Of a DNA stretch of 64,000 nucleotides, positions 7,384 through 20,012 are shown piece after piece (the first letter of the stretch is position 1; each line of letters starts with the position of its first letter). Both the position numbers and the translations under genes were made by a program. Source of the stretch: Aquimarina aggregata (lineage in GTDB: Bacteria; Bacteroidota; Bacteroidia; Flavobacteriales; Flavobacteriaceae); NCBI RefSeq assembly GCF_001632745.1, contig NZ_LQRT01000006.1:62001-126000 (forward strand), given 5' to 3'. The notes under the pieces were generated by a model. It searched no databases. It worked only from the letters and a program-made list of their open reading frames with translations, and was not told the origin of the DNA.

Positions 7384-9021
7384 ATGACTAACCTAGTTTT
7401 AAAAATAGTACTTGTCCTATGTATTTGTTCTGTAACACATATCGGCGCTCAAGAAAAAAATGGAGCCACACAAAAACATAAAACTATAGTTAATGAAACT
7501 ATTGATAGACTAACAAAACTACAGGGAGATTATTACAACAAAGGTGAATACGAACGATTCAAAATATTTACAGATTCTATTTTACGTATTGCAAGAAAAA
7601 ATAATCTAAAGGAGATTGAAATTGATGCAATCACTCGGCTAGGGATTTACTATAAAAAGAAAGCTGAATATGACAAAGCTTTAAACTACTACCTGAAATC
7701 TTTAGAATTAGTTACATCAATACCTGAAAGCTACAAGAGGCGCACTGTTATTTTAATTAACCTGGGAAATATCTATAATGAGATTGAATATCACAATAAA
7801 GCCAAATTAGTATTTGAAGAAGCACTAGGGTATATAAACAAGCACGAGGGACCAGACATATATAGAATGGCTACTTATTCAGGTTTAGGAGAATTAACCG
7901 TAGCCAATACTAAATATAAAGAAGCATTAGAATACTTCAAAAAATCAAAAGAAATAGGAGAAAAACTTAGACGCAATGATATCATTGTATCTGCTCTAAA
8001 TAGTATAGCCGATAGTTATTATCAATTAAAACAGTATGAGCAATCTGTAAAGTATAGTGAAGAAGCATTAACACTAAATGATCAAAAACTATCTAAAGAA
8101 CTCAATGCATCAACCCATTATAATATGGGTAGTGCACTGATAAAACTTAATCGATTAGAGGAGGCAGAAAAACCCTTACAAGTGGCTTTGGGACTGGCTT
8201 TTACGTATGAGTACAGAAGAACAGAAATGTATACGCACAAAAAGCTTGCTTACATATACGACAAACTTGGAAAGTTTGAAAAAGCTGTAAATCATCAAAA
8301 AGGCCATGATCGTGTAAAAGGATTATACTATAATTCTTTGTCCAAAGCCAAACGTTTAGAAACGGAAATAGAGATAAAAAAAATCGAAGAGGACTTAAGA
8401 GAAATATCTAGAGAAAAAAAGATACTCTATCTATCTAGTATTATTTTTATTTCAATACTGCTATGCGTATTGTTTTATTACCTTAGAAAGAATAAAAGAG
8501 TTAGTCAAGAAGCCGAGCAGTTAAAAAAGGATCGGATACTTTTAAGGAATGAAAATGAAACACTGAAAACAAACCTACAGATTCTTGCTAAACAAAATTT
8601 AGCCTTAAGTTCATCAAAAGAAAAAACTCAAATTCCTTATCAGAAATCTTTATTGTCACAAAAAGATAGAGAGATTTATATGAAAAAGATTCTTGATTAT
8701 ATGGATAACGAAAAACCTTATTTAGATTTTGAAATCAAACAATCAGATATAGCCAAAAACTTATCTATGACCATTCATCAATTCTCTGAAGTATTAAATG
8801 TATGTCTAGAAAAAAACTTTAATAGTTTTATAAATCTTTATCGCGTAAACGAAGCTAAAAACTTAATAAAAAATCCAAAATATAAAGACTTCAAAATTTT
8901 AGCAATAGGATATGAAGCAGGTTTTAATAGTAAAACATCTTTTAACAGAGTATTCAAACAACTAGTGGGGAAAACTCCTTCAGAATACAGAGAAGAATCT
9001 TTAAAACTTATAACATTATAA
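7384..9021 (+). CDS. Membrane-anchored TPR / AraC-type transcriptional regulator
   Basis: 545 residues: N-terminal signal sequence (to about 22), tandem TPR repeats in the periplasmic part (about 60-310), a transmembrane helix (about 348-368), a coiled coil, then a cytoplasmic C-terminal AraC-type double helix-turn-helix (about 435-540) with the family pattern EAGFNSKTSFNRVFKQLVGKTPSEYRE. This one-protein transmembrane sensor-regulator is typical of Bacteroidota. It precedes the secreted GH16 enzyme at 9367, a plausible target (inference). The ligand cannot be predicted. Confidence 0.92.
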   Translation: MTNLVLKIVLVLCICSVTHIGAQEKNGATQKHKTIVNETIDRLTKLQGDYYNKGEYERFKIFTDSILRIARKNNLKEIEIDAITRLGIYYKKKAEYDKALNYYLKSLELVTSIPESYKRRTVILINLGNIYNEIEYHNKAKLVFEEALGYINKHEGPDIYRMATYSGLGELTVANTKYKEALEYFKKSKEIGEKLRRNDIIVSALNSIADSYYQLKQYEQSVKYSEEALTLNDQKLSKELNASTHYNMGSALIKLNRLEEAEKPLQVALGLAFTYEYRRTEMYTHKKLAYIYDKLGKFEKAVNHQKGHDRVKGLYYNSLSKAKRLETEIEIKKIEEDLREISREKKILYLSSIIFISILLCVLFYYLRKNKRVSQEAEQLKKDRILLRNENETLKTNLQILAKQNLALSSSKEKTQIPYQKSLLSQKDREIYMKKILDYMDNEKPYLDFEIKQSDIAKNLSMTIHQFSEVLNVCLEKNFNSFINLYRVNEAKNLIKNPKYKDFKILAIGYEAGFNSKTSFNRVFKQLVGKTPSEYREESLKLITL

Positions 9022-9366
9022 GGATTTATAGTTCCTTTGAAAAAGTCAATCAATATTTACAAGATATTCTTACACTCGCTCAATCCAAAGTATAAGAGTA
9101 TCAATGAATATCCTAAAATTGTCTAGTCAACATTGATTATAATAATAGTAATAATTATACCTTTTTTACAAAAAGAAGTCTAGTTAGTTTTATCTCTCCA
9201 CTAGTTAAAGAGTTCTAACACATCCACATACTTCAGAAGATATTGATATTCAGACAAATACACCAACAAAAGATAATTATATACAACCATAAGGTAATTT
9301 AGTTAAAGTTTTCGCTTGTTTTAAACAATAACTTGTTGTTAACTAACACTTAACACAAATATCACT
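9022..9366. other. Intergenic region before the GH16 gene
   Basis: 345 bases of very AT-rich sequence between the TPR-AraC regulator and the GH16 gene. I see no open frame or RNA gene. It must hold the GH16 promoter and possibly operators for the neighbouring regulator, but I could not pick out a convincing TAnnTTTG box or repeat. Confidence 0.6.
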
Positions 9367-11136
9367 ATGAAAACAAAGTATTTATTTACCCTACTTGTTT
9401 ATTTAACATTTCTGGGAGTAACCGCTCAATCACCTATACAACAAAACCCCGGAGCGTGGGAAGCTGTACCCGAAATTACTGATGAATTTAACAATCCATT
9501 AAACACTAACAAATGGAAATTCGGACACCCATTTTGGAAAGGAAGAACACCTTGTTTATTTGGTCAAGGCAGAAATGCCTATACTAGAGATGGAGAGTTA
9601 TGGATGGAAACGTCTGTCCAAAACAGAAATGGTCAGGGAGATTATCTTAGATGTGGTGCTATATATAGCGCATCGAAAGCCATGAAACAAGGAATGTATA
9701 TAGAAGCTCAATACAAGGCCTCTGGATTACGAATAGGTTCGGGGTTCTGGTTAGTAAACAATGATCTGGATGCTAACCGTAGAGCCGATGAAATCGATAT
9801 TCAAGAAGCATTTGGAGGTATTGCTTCAAGAAATCAACATAATACAAACGTTCACAATCCACAACCTAATTTTACAAACGATCAACCACAACCGCAATCA
9901 TTTACCCTACCTAACGGAAAAACAGTTAGTACTGATTTTGTAACCTACGGATTACATTGGGTCGGTAGAAGTCGAATTCATTTTTATTTAGATGGAAATT
10001 TAGTAAGAGACTTAGTTACAAACAGCACTCTTGAACCCATGCATGCTTTGCTTAATACAGAAACCTATAGTTGGATGACACCTTTTCCTTCTATCCAACA
10101 GGTCGAAGGTGCTATAGATAACAGATACCAAAAGGTTGCTAGGTTTAAATACATACGAACTTGGAAACCAAAATCTGGGGGCGGTAACCCTCCTGGTGGC
10201 TCTGGATGGGTCGAAATTGGTGGAGGCGCTTCAAACGTATCTGTTGATAATGCTGGTAAAGCCTGGGTAGTTGCCGCAGGTGGACAGATGTATGCAAGAA
10301 ATGGTAATTCTTGGAGTTTCATTAGAGGAAATGTACAAGATGCTGGTGCAGGACTTGGTGTTTCAATTACAGAGACAAATAGCCAGATTTCTTCAAAAAA
10401 TAATAATAGCATTAATAATAACTTTAGTAGATTAGGAGGTACAGCATTAAAAGTAGATGTAGACAATCAAGGTAGAACATGGGTAGTGAATGCTGGCAAT
10501 CAGATTTACAGGAGAGATGGAGGAAACTGGACACGAATTCCTGGCAATGCCGTAGATATTGGTTGTAGCGGTACTAGTGGTTCTATATACAGAGTTGATT
10601 CTAATGGTAGAATTTTCTTTTATAATAACAACAGTTGGTCTCAAACCAGTGGTGGCGGAGCAACAAGAGTTGATGTTGATAAACAAGGAAGAGCATGGGT
10701 AGTAACTAATAATAACACCCTTTATAGATATAATCCTTCTAACAATACTTGGACCAATATGAGACAAAATGTAAATGATGTCGGATGCGGTACAGATGGA
10801 TCGGTATGGATAACAGACGTAAATACCAAAATTTATAGAATGGCCAATGCTGCCAAGTCTGTAAAAATAACATCAGATACCGGCGCTTTTAGCTTATCTG
10901 CGGTACATGAAAGGTATGGAAACATTGATTTAAATATTAAGTCTCAAAACGGAGGCGATCTTAAAGTTGATGTATATAGTGTTTTAGGTTCAGGTCAAAA
11001 AGTATATTCAAAATCTTTTAACACTCCTTCGACAAATCTAACTGTTCGACTAATTGAAGGAACTTTAGCTTCTGGAATGTATATTGCCAAAGTTGTACTT
11101 AATGGTGAAACTAAAACGATCAAATTTGTTTTATAA
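9367..11136 (+). CDS. Secreted GH16 glycoside hydrolase with tectonin repeats and T9SS sorting domain
   Basis: 589 residues. Signal peptide to about 20, then a GH16 catalytic domain (about 28-270) with the motif E142-I-D144-I-Q-E147, the ExDxxE pattern of bacterial GH16 enzymes such as agarases and porphyranases. After a glycine-rich linker come about four tectonin-like beta-propeller repeats (about 280-500; W-V-V with IYRRDGG-type motifs), probably a carbohydrate-binding module. The last 65 residues (LKVDVYSVLG through GMYIAKVVLNGETKTIKFVL) form a type IX secretion sorting domain. The substrate is probably an algal galactan (inference). A strong bidirectional terminator follows. Confidence 0.9.
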   Translation: MKTKYLFTLLVYLTFLGVTAQSPIQQNPGAWEAVPEITDEFNNPLNTNKWKFGHPFWKGRTPCLFGQGRNAYTRDGELWMETSVQNRNGQGDYLRCGAIYSASKAMKQGMYIEAQYKASGLRIGSGFWLVNNDLDANRRADEIDIQEAFGGIASRNQHNTNVHNPQPNFTNDQPQPQSFTLPNGKTVSTDFVTYGLHWVGRSRIHFYLDGNLVRDLVTNSTLEPMHALLNTETYSWMTPFPSIQQVEGAIDNRYQKVARFKYIRTWKPKSGGGNPPGGSGWVEIGGGASNVSVDNAGKAWVVAAGGQMYARNGNSWSFIRGNVQDAGAGLGVSITETNSQISSKNNNSINNNFSRLGGTALKVDVDNQGRTWVVNAGNQIYRRDGGNWTRIPGNAVDIGCSGTSGSIYRVDSNGRIFFYNNNSWSQTSGGGATRVDVDKQGRAWVVTNNNTLYRYNPSNNTWTNMRQNVNDVGCGTDGSVWITDVNTKIYRMANAAKSVKITSDTGAFSLSAVHERYGNIDLNIKSQNGGDLKVDVYSVLGSGQKVYSKSFNTPSTNLTVRLIEGTLASGMYIAKVVLNGETKTIKFVL

Positions 11137-11193
11137 CCTATTCAATATTTAAAAAGTATGATTGGTTTTCACTAAAACATTAGTATTGGTATT

Positions 11194-11241
11194 AACATTA
11201 AAACCCCCCAAGAATTTAATTCTTGGGGGGTTTTTAATGTT
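11194..11241. terminator. Strong bidirectional terminator
   Basis: A nearly perfect stem of about 23 bp (AACATTAAAACCCCCCAAG with CTTGGGGGGTTTTTAATGTT and AT-rich apex) separates the convergent GH16 and secDF genes. It has T-tracts in both directions, so it can end both transcripts. Confidence 0.9.
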
Positions 11242-11327
11242 ATCAAAGACGTATAGTCAAAATTCTATAATAGTCTCTATCAATATTTAAAAAAAGGGTT
11301 CAACTATAAAAGTTAAACCCATTGAAA

Positions 11328-14300
11328 TTACTTTTTCTTTTCTTCTTCTTTTGGTGCTTTATCTTTAAGTCCAACTTTCCTAATTGTATCATGCATTATT
11401 GGTGTTGCAATAAACAATGAAGAATACGTACCTACTAACACCCCTATTATTAATGAAAACATAAATCCTCTTAAAGGCACAGCAAATATAAAGATAGCTA
11501 TAAGCACTAATAAAGTAGTTAACGAGGTGTTTAACGTACGACTTAATGTACTATTTAAAGCTCCGTTTACATTTTTATCTAATGACCAGCCAGTATGTTC
11601 TTTAAAAAACTCTCGAATTCTATCAAATACTACCACCGTATCATTCAATGAATATCCAATAACCGTTAATATGGCTGCAATAAATGCTTGATCAATTTCC
11701 ATATTAAACGGCATGAACTTATAGGTAAGTGAGAAGATCCCTAATACAATAAGAACATCGTGGAATACAGCGGCTACTGCTCCTAAACTAAATTGCCATC
11801 TTCTAAATCGTAATAAAATATACATAAACACTACAATTAATGACCCTAATACAGACCAAAAAGCTGCTTGTTTAATATCATCGGCAATAGTAGGTCCAAC
11901 TTTCATAGAACGCATAATACCCACTTGCTTATCTTCATCCCCATTAGTAAATTCATCATACGTTAATCCATCTGTTAAATACGGTTGTAAAGCAGTATAT
12001 AATTTATTAGAAATTTCTGCATCTATTTCTTCACCAGTTTCATCAACCTTATATTTTGTTGTAATTTTTAATTGATTATTTGATCCATATATTTTTGCTT
12101 GAGCACTCTCAAACGTTGCGATAAGATCTTTTTCAACATCTGTAGGTACAACATCTTTTGCAAAACGTACAGTATATGTTCTACCTCCAACAAAATCAAC
12201 TCCATAATCCAACCCTTGAGTTGCTAATGACCCTGCTCCTGCTAAAATGATCACTAAAGAAATTGCGTAAGCAACCTTACGTTTCTTTAAGAAATCAATA
12301 TTTACATTTTTAAACAAGTTCTTAGTTGCTCCCGTAGAGAATGCAAGTTCTTTACCATTTTTACCATAACCATCAATAAACAATCTTGTTACAAAAATCG
12401 CTGTAAATAATGATGTAAGAATACCTATTAATAATGTAGTTGCAAAACCTTTAATTGGACCTGTACCAATAATCAATAAGATTAATCCTGTAAGACCTGT
12501 AGTAATGTTTGCATCTAAGATTGAAGATAATGCATTACTAAATCCATCTTTTATAGCATCGGCTTGTGACTTGCCTTTAGCAAGTTCTTCTCTAATTCTT
12601 TCAAATATTAACACGTTTGCATCCACCGACATACCAATGGTTAATACAATACCTGCAATACCAGGTAATGTTAATACTGCTTTTAAACCAGCTAATACAC
12701 CAAAAATAAATAGAATATTAACTACTAAGGCTACATCTGCAAAAGCACCTGCTTTACCATAGTAAAATATCATCCAAATTAATATTAATACTAATGCAAT
12801 AGCAAATGACATAATACCACTGTCAATAGCTTCTTGACCTAAAGATGGTCCCACTACTTCACTTTGGATAATATCTGCTGAAGCTGGTAATTTACCTGCT
12901 CTTAATACATTTGCTAAATCTTGCCCTTCTTCAATAGAAAAATCTCCGGTGATCTCACTTCTTCCTCCACTAATTGCTCCTGTAGTAACACCTGGTGCAG
13001 AATACACTACATTATCAAGCACAACTGCAATTTGACTTCTTTGCGTAAATGCTCGACCTGTCATTTCTTCCCATTTCTTAGCTCCTTTACCATCCATTTG
13101 CATAGTAACAGTAACTTTACCAACCTGATTAAATTCTTGTCTTGCATCTGTAATAACTCCACCACTTAATTCTGGGCTATTATCACGATTGCCTTTAATA
13201 GCATATAAATCTAAAATCTCAGAATCTTTTTCTGCTTTACCCCATGCAAATTTCGCATATCGCTGCTCTGCAGGTAATAGTGCTCTTACTTTTGGATCAT
13301 TAAGATATGCCATGAACTGATCAGCATTCTTTTTTAATACAGAAACAAGTACTGGACCTCCTTGACCTCCTTGACCAGCAACAAGATCAAATAATGGATT
13401 TACTTGTGTTTCTACATTTGTTGAATCTTCTGCATCTGCTAATAGATCATCAATTGCAGCATCTGCATCTGTTTTAAGAGAATCAACTTGAGTCGTATCT
13501 ATGTTTGTACTATCTACTTCTGTATTCTCCTCAACATTTTCCTTAATCTTCTCAACCTTATCAGTTTGTTCTTTTAATAAGTTATTGGCAGAAAACAAGA
13601 AAGAGAACATTTCTTCAGACTTGTACACGTCCCAAAATTCAAGTTGAGCTGTACTAGTTACTAAACTTCTTACACGCTCAATATCTTTGGCACCTGGAAG
13701 TTCAACCAAAATACGCCCTGATTCTCCCAGACGTTGAATGTTTGGTTGAGTAACCCCAAATTTATCGATACGTTTACGTAACACTTCAAATGCAGAAGCA
13801 ATAGACTCATCTATTTTCTTTTTAAGCACTGGCTCTACCTGATCGTTTGTCATATCATAAATGATATCATCACTCAGGTTTTTGTTTGCAAAAATATCTG
13901 GAGATGCTAATTTTGCATCAGGAATTTTTTCGAACTCAGAAAAGAAATCGTCTATATAGTTATTTTGACTATCCTTTTGTAATTCATCCGTTGCAAGTAA
14001 TGCTTGGTTAAAAGATGGATCTTTAGAATTATTCGCCAACCCTTTTAAAATGTCTTTTACAGAAATTTGTAGAATAACATTAATACCTCCTTCAAGGTCA
14101 AGCCCTTTATTAAGCTCTTTATCCTTTGCATCGTTATATGAAATACCAGCAAAGATTTCTTCTTTACCAATAGAATCTAAATATACACGTTGTGCTACTT
14201 CTCTTAATCTAGAAGCATCTTCTCCTGGATGTTTTTGTATAGCATAAGCCTCTGCTTCTTTTTCTTTTGTGTAGGTCAAATACGTATATGATAATTGGTA

Positions 14301-14357
14301 AATACATACCAAACCAAATAAAACCGCAAATATCCTAACAATACCTTTATTTTGCAT
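11328..14357 (-). CDS. secDF: Protein translocase subunit SecDF (fused)
   Basis: 1009 residues: a fusion of SecD and SecF, the RND-type proton-driven accessory of the Sec translocon, as is usual in Bacteroidota. The SecD half starts with a transmembrane helix and the LDLEGGINV motif (about 87-95), has a large periplasmic region with a low-complexity acidic insert (about 265-315), and a six-helix bundle containing GMSVDANVLIFERIREE. The SecF half (from about 690) carries LDYGVDFVGGRTY, then SLNDTVVVFDRIRE in the second bundle. A TAGATTTG box at 14375-14382 lies 18 bp upstream of ATG. Confidence 0.97.
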   Translation of the reverse strand: MQNKGIVRIFAVLFGLVCIYQLSYTYLTYTKEKEAEAYAIQKHPGEDASRLREVAQRVYLDSIGKEEIFAGISYNDAKDKELNKGLDLEGGINVILQISVKDILKGLANNSKDPSFNQALLATDELQKDSQNNYIDDFFSEFEKIPDAKLASPDIFANKNLSDDIIYDMTNDQVEPVLKKKIDESIASAFEVLRKRIDKFGVTQPNIQRLGESGRILVELPGAKDIERVRSLVTSTAQLEFWDVYKSEEMFSFLFSANNLLKEQTDKVEKIKENVEENTEVDSTNIDTTQVDSLKTDADAAIDDLLADAEDSTNVETQVNPLFDLVAGQGGQGGPVLVSVLKKNADQFMAYLNDPKVRALLPAEQRYAKFAWGKAEKDSEILDLYAIKGNRDNSPELSGGVITDARQEFNQVGKVTVTMQMDGKGAKKWEEMTGRAFTQRSQIAVVLDNVVYSAPGVTTGAISGGRSEITGDFSIEEGQDLANVLRAGKLPASADIIQSEVVGPSLGQEAIDSGIMSFAIALVLILIWMIFYYGKAGAFADVALVVNILFIFGVLAGLKAVLTLPGIAGIVLTIGMSVDANVLIFERIREELAKGKSQADAIKDGFSNALSSILDANITTGLTGLILLIIGTGPIKGFATTLLIGILTSLFTAIFVTRLFIDGYGKNGKELAFSTGATKNLFKNVNIDFLKKRKVAYAISLVIILAGAGSLATQGLDYGVDFVGGRTYTVRFAKDVVPTDVEKDLIATFESAQAKIYGSNNQLKITTKYKVDETGEEIDAEISNKLYTALQPYLTDGLTYDEFTNGDEDKQVGIMRSMKVGPTIADDIKQAAFWSVLGSLIVVFMYILLRFRRWQFSLGAVAAVFHDVLIVLGIFSLTYKFMPFNMEIDQAFIAAILTVIGYSLNDTVVVFDRIREFFKEHTGWSLDKNVNGALNSTLSRTLNTSLTTLLVLIAIFIFAVPLRGFMFSLIIGVLVGTYSSLFIATPIMHDTIRKVGLKDKAPKEEEKKK

Positions 14358-14587
14358 TATTGAGTTATTTTAGTCAAATCTATACAAACAAGCATCTTTA
14401 TAGCTCATTTAAGATTTGACAGTTGTTTATAAATTATTTACTTTTTTGTGATTGAGTGTTATCAGTTTATTGACAACAGCTCTATTGAAAAGTTAACCTG
14501 CTTTTTGGCATCACTTTACAAAAGTGATGTGTAACTTTTAATAAAAAACTATAGTAGTAGGGAATCTTTAAAAGCTTCGAATTCCAA

Positions 14588-15202
14588 TTAAGAAATTGGG
14601 CCAGCTCTTACCTCGGGAATTACATAAGAAATAGTATCTATTGCTATTGCAATACGATCATTTACTTTTTGAGCTACTCTAACGCGCCGGTATACATCAT
14701 CTTCGTTTGATAGTGTAATAAAGTTAAGGGCACTAAAATTAGCATATCCTTCTTGTTCTATTTCTAAAACATATTTCCCATTAAAATCAACATCAGAGTC
14801 TAAGCTTTTCTGAAGTTCATAGACATCTAGATTATAGTCTTTAAGATTTTTGTGTTTAGGAAACTGGTTTTCTTTATTATTTTGATCATATAAAACATGA
14901 TCAAGCGCTATATTTTTTTCTTTAGATAGTATCTTTTTTATAAAACTCGCATCTGCATCACTGTAGTAAGAAATTTTAAGTTTTCCTTTTTCTAGTTCTT
15001 TAGAAATTTTTGGATTTTTTACTCCTAAAGATTCTAGTTTTATTTTTACTGATGCTACGGCATTTTGAGCTTCCTGAGAACTAATCTCTATATCAACAAA
15101 TTCTAATACAATTTCTTGATTTGGTATAACGGCATTATCCTGCATTACAACAAGCGCTGTAAATGCAGTAATCAAAATTCCGAAATACCATTTTTTCTTC
15201 AT
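14588..15202 (-). CDS. Hypothetical exported or membrane-anchored protein
   Basis: 204 residues from ATG 15202. An in-frame ATG 30 nt upstream lies on the far side of the promoter box and is rejected. One N-terminal hydrophobic helix (about 4-21) anchors or exports the protein; the rest is a soluble alpha/beta region without known motifs. A TATATTTG box (15208-15215) ends only 5 nt before the start codon, implying an almost leaderless mRNA. The pattern around IKLESLGVKNPKISKELEKG faintly recalls SecD periplasmic repeats, and it lies beside secDF, but that is too weak to name it. Confidence 0.8.
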   Translation of the reverse strand: MKKKWYFGILITAFTALVVMQDNAVIPNQEIVLEFVDIEISSQEAQNAVASVKIKLESLGVKNPKISKELEKGKLKISYYSDADASFIKKILSKEKNIALDHVLYDQNNKENQFPKHKNLKDYNLDVYELQKSLDSDVDFNGKYVLEIEQEGYANFSALNFITLSNEDDVYRRVRVAQKVNDRIAIAIDTISYVIPEVRAGPIS

Positions 15203-15376
15203 CGTCGCAAATATAAAAAATATAAACTGCATTTATAACGTCTTCTTACAAATATCTATTGCCCTTTTTCTAACACTAGTAACTATTTGACATGCAAAAA
15301 CTTAAAACCAACAAACCCATCTAAAATCACAAAAACAATCAATTAAAACTGTAGCCACAGTATTTCTAAACAAAAA

Positions 15377-15404
15377 AAGGAGCTACTTCATTCAGTAGCT
15401 CCTT
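15377..15404 (-). terminator. Rho-independent terminator of mdh
   Basis: AAGGAGCTACT and AGTAGCTCCTT form an 11-bp perfect stem. Read on the minus strand it is followed by a run of seven T, 24 bp after the mdh stop. Confidence 0.9.
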
Positions 15405-15427
15405 ATTCTAAAATATTGTTATTTAGA

Positions 15428-16354
15428 TTATAATTCTAATAATCCATTTGTTTTCTTAACACCTTCAGCACTTTCTGCTAATTTTGCTTTTTCAGCATCG
15501 CTAAGATTTATTTCTACTATTTTTTCGATACCATTGCTACCTAAAACAACTGGAGCTCCGATACAAAGATCATTTAACCCGTACTCTCCTTCTAAAAGTG
15601 TAGAACAAGGAAATATTTTCTTTTGATCACAAGCTATTGCCTGCACTAATCCAGACACTGCGGCTCCTGGTGCATACCAAGCAGATGTTCCTAATAATCC
15701 AGTAAGTGTAGCTCCACCTACTTTGGTATCAGCTGCTACTTGCTCTAATCTTTCATCAGAAATATATTCTGAAACAGGAACACTATTTCTAGTTGCCAAT
15801 CTTGTTAAAGGAACCATTCCTTTATCACTGTGACCACCAATTACCATTCCGTCTACATCAGATATTGGTGCTCCTAAAGCTTCAGCTAATCTATATTTAA
15901 AGCGAGCGCTATCTAATGCTCCACCCATACCTATAATTCTGTTCTTAGGAAGGTTTGTGGTTTTATGCACTAGATACGTCATTGTATCCATAGGGTTACT
16001 TACTACAATAATAATTGTATTTGGAGAATGCTCTATCAAACTAGAAGAAACTGTTTTTACGATCCCTGCATTGATTCCTATTAACTCTTCTCGTGTCATT
16101 CCTGGTTTACGAGGAATTCCTGAAGTAATTACAGCAATATCACTCCCAGCAGTTTTAGAATAATCCCCTGTAGTTCCTGTTATTTTTGTATCAAATCCGT
16201 TTAACGACGCAGTTTGCATAAGATCCATCGCCTTACCTTCTGCATATCCTTCTTTGATATCTAACAATACTACTTCTGAAGCAAAATTCTTTATGGCAAT
16301 ATACTCAGCACAACTTGCACCTACTGCACCAGCTCCTACTACTGTAACTTTCAT
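15428..16354 (-). CDS. mdh: Malate dehydrogenase
   Basis: 308 residues, NAD-dependent malate dehydrogenase of the LDH-like type: malate to oxaloacetate in the TCA cycle. Rossmann motif VVGAGAVGASCAEYIA at the N-terminus; substrate-loop arginines in GIPRKPGMTREEL (about 80-92); catalytic His in IGGHSDKGMVPL (about 171-182). Length and motifs are complete. It has its own terminator. The gyrB / DUF6588 / mdh / secDF order is commonly seen in flavobacterial genomes. Confidence 0.97.
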   Translation of the reverse strand: MKVTVVGAGAVGASCAEYIAIKNFASEVVLLDIKEGYAEGKAMDLMQTASLNGFDTKITGTTGDYSKTAGSDIAVITSGIPRKPGMTREELIGINAGIVKTVSSSLIEHSPNTIIIVVSNPMDTMTYLVHKTTNLPKNRIIGMGGALDSARFKYRLAEALGAPISDVDGMVIGGHSDKGMVPLTRLATRNSVPVSEYISDERLEQVAADTKVGGATLTGLLGTSAWYAPGAAVSGLVQAIACDQKKIFPCSTLLEGEYGLNDLCIGAPVVLGSNGIEKIVEINLSDAEKAKLAESAEGVKKTNGLLEL

Positions 16355-16442
16355 GATATATTTTTTTGAATGAAATTAAAAATTTATTTGTCCCGCGAAA
16401 ATACGAATTCTTTAATGAATTAATTAACAAATAAAGTGTTAA

Positions 16443-17444
16443 TTACCAGCCAAAACTAAGTCCTAAAGACAGATTATTAAAATTCTGAAGTGTATAATCC
16501 AGATTAGCTTTAAAAACTCCAAAAGTCGCTCTAGCTCCTAAAGTCGCCTTTACTCCTTTTGTTTTTGTTTTAACACTAATAGGATCTGTAATTTCATCTG
16601 AAGTGAATGGTCCATTTTGAATTTGATATGTCCCTAATAAATCTGCATTATTAGCACCAAAATAATACCCTAAACCACCATAAAAATTGAAAACAGGCAT
16701 TTTGGTGGATACAATCGTAGTAAGTAACCAAGAGTTAGAATTTAAGCGAACTTCTTGATCTGTTCCTACAACGCCGGTATTTGCATTTAAATCATAAAAT
16801 CCTTTTACATTTGTATACCCAATTAGGGCTGCAAGTTTAACTGGCCATCTTCTTAATGAATACACCCAATCTGTAACTTCGTGTTGAAATGCTATACCAT
16901 ATAACTGTATCTCTGCATCTTCTACTGCTTTTATTCTAGGTAAAACACGTATCTTAACCTCGGTACTTTTTATTAATCCCATTGATGCTTGAATAAAGCC
17001 CGACGGTAAAGATTTAATTACAGAACTCCCTATACCATCTGGTAACACAACTTCTAACTCAGAAGCTTGTCCTTCATTAATAATTACAGAAATATTATCT
17101 GTATTATTTCCTAACGTACTTGCTACTGATTGACTAAACTGACCATTACTAAAGGTCAAATTATCATACTCGACTACATTTAAAATAAAGGATTGCTTAT
17201 CCTCTCTCACAAAAGAAAGGTTACCCACAAATCCCACTTCGAAATGCCAAAGTTTTTTTGTTTTTGCTGTTGTATACCAACCGTTAGACATATTATTAAT
17301 CAGAGCTTCGCCAGCAGGGGCAAAATAATCCTCACTAAACTTCTGTGCATTTTCGACACCTATTTCAAGGATTTGATCGATATCTGTTTGAGAAAAGGTA
17401 ACTTGACTCAAACACAAAAAGATTAATACTGTAAGTTTTTTCAT
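16443..17444 (-). CDS. DUF6588 family outer-membrane-type protein
   Basis: 333 residues with a signal peptide (about 1-18, ending VTFSQ) and alternating beta strands. The C-terminus ends in aromatic residues (LSLGLSFGW), typical of an outer-membrane barrel. The N-terminal region (NAQKFSEDYFAPAGEALINNMSNGWYTTAK in part) is the conserved signature I associate with DUF6588. Role unknown. It lies between gyrB and mdh, all on the minus strand, with a terminator between it and gyrB. Confidence 0.82.
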   Translation of the reverse strand: MKKLTVLIFLCLSQVTFSQTDIDQILEIGVENAQKFSEDYFAPAGEALINNMSNGWYTTAKTKKLWHFEVGFVGNLSFVREDKQSFILNVVEYDNLTFSNGQFSQSVASTLGNNTDNISVIINEGQASELEVVLPDGIGSSVIKSLPSGFIQASMGLIKSTEVKIRVLPRIKAVEDAEIQLYGIAFQHEVTDWVYSLRRWPVKLAALIGYTNVKGFYDLNANTGVVGTDQEVRLNSNSWLLTTIVSTKMPVFNFYGGLGYYFGANNADLLGTYQIQNGPFTSDEITDPISVKTKTKGVKATLGARATFGVFKANLDYTLQNFNNLSLGLSFGW

Positions 17445-17480
17445 AAGTTTAGATTTAATAGGCAGTGCAATATAAAAAAA

Positions 17481-17506
17481 ATCCGCTATACCAAGATATA
17501 GCGGAT
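17481..17506. terminator. Terminator after gyrB
   Basis: ATCCGCTATA and TATAGCGGAT form a 10-bp stem with a 6-nt loop. On the minus strand it is followed by a run of T, so it ends the gyrB transcript. Confidence 0.88.
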
Positions 17507-17531
17507 TTTAAATACGTTTTTAAAATACTAT

Positions 17532-20012
<2,481 letters not shown>

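Noticed and set aside
9022..9366. Small gene or RNA between the TPR-AraC and GH16 genes
   Set aside because: Frames are short and interrupted, and no stable hairpin or promoter-terminator pair is visible.
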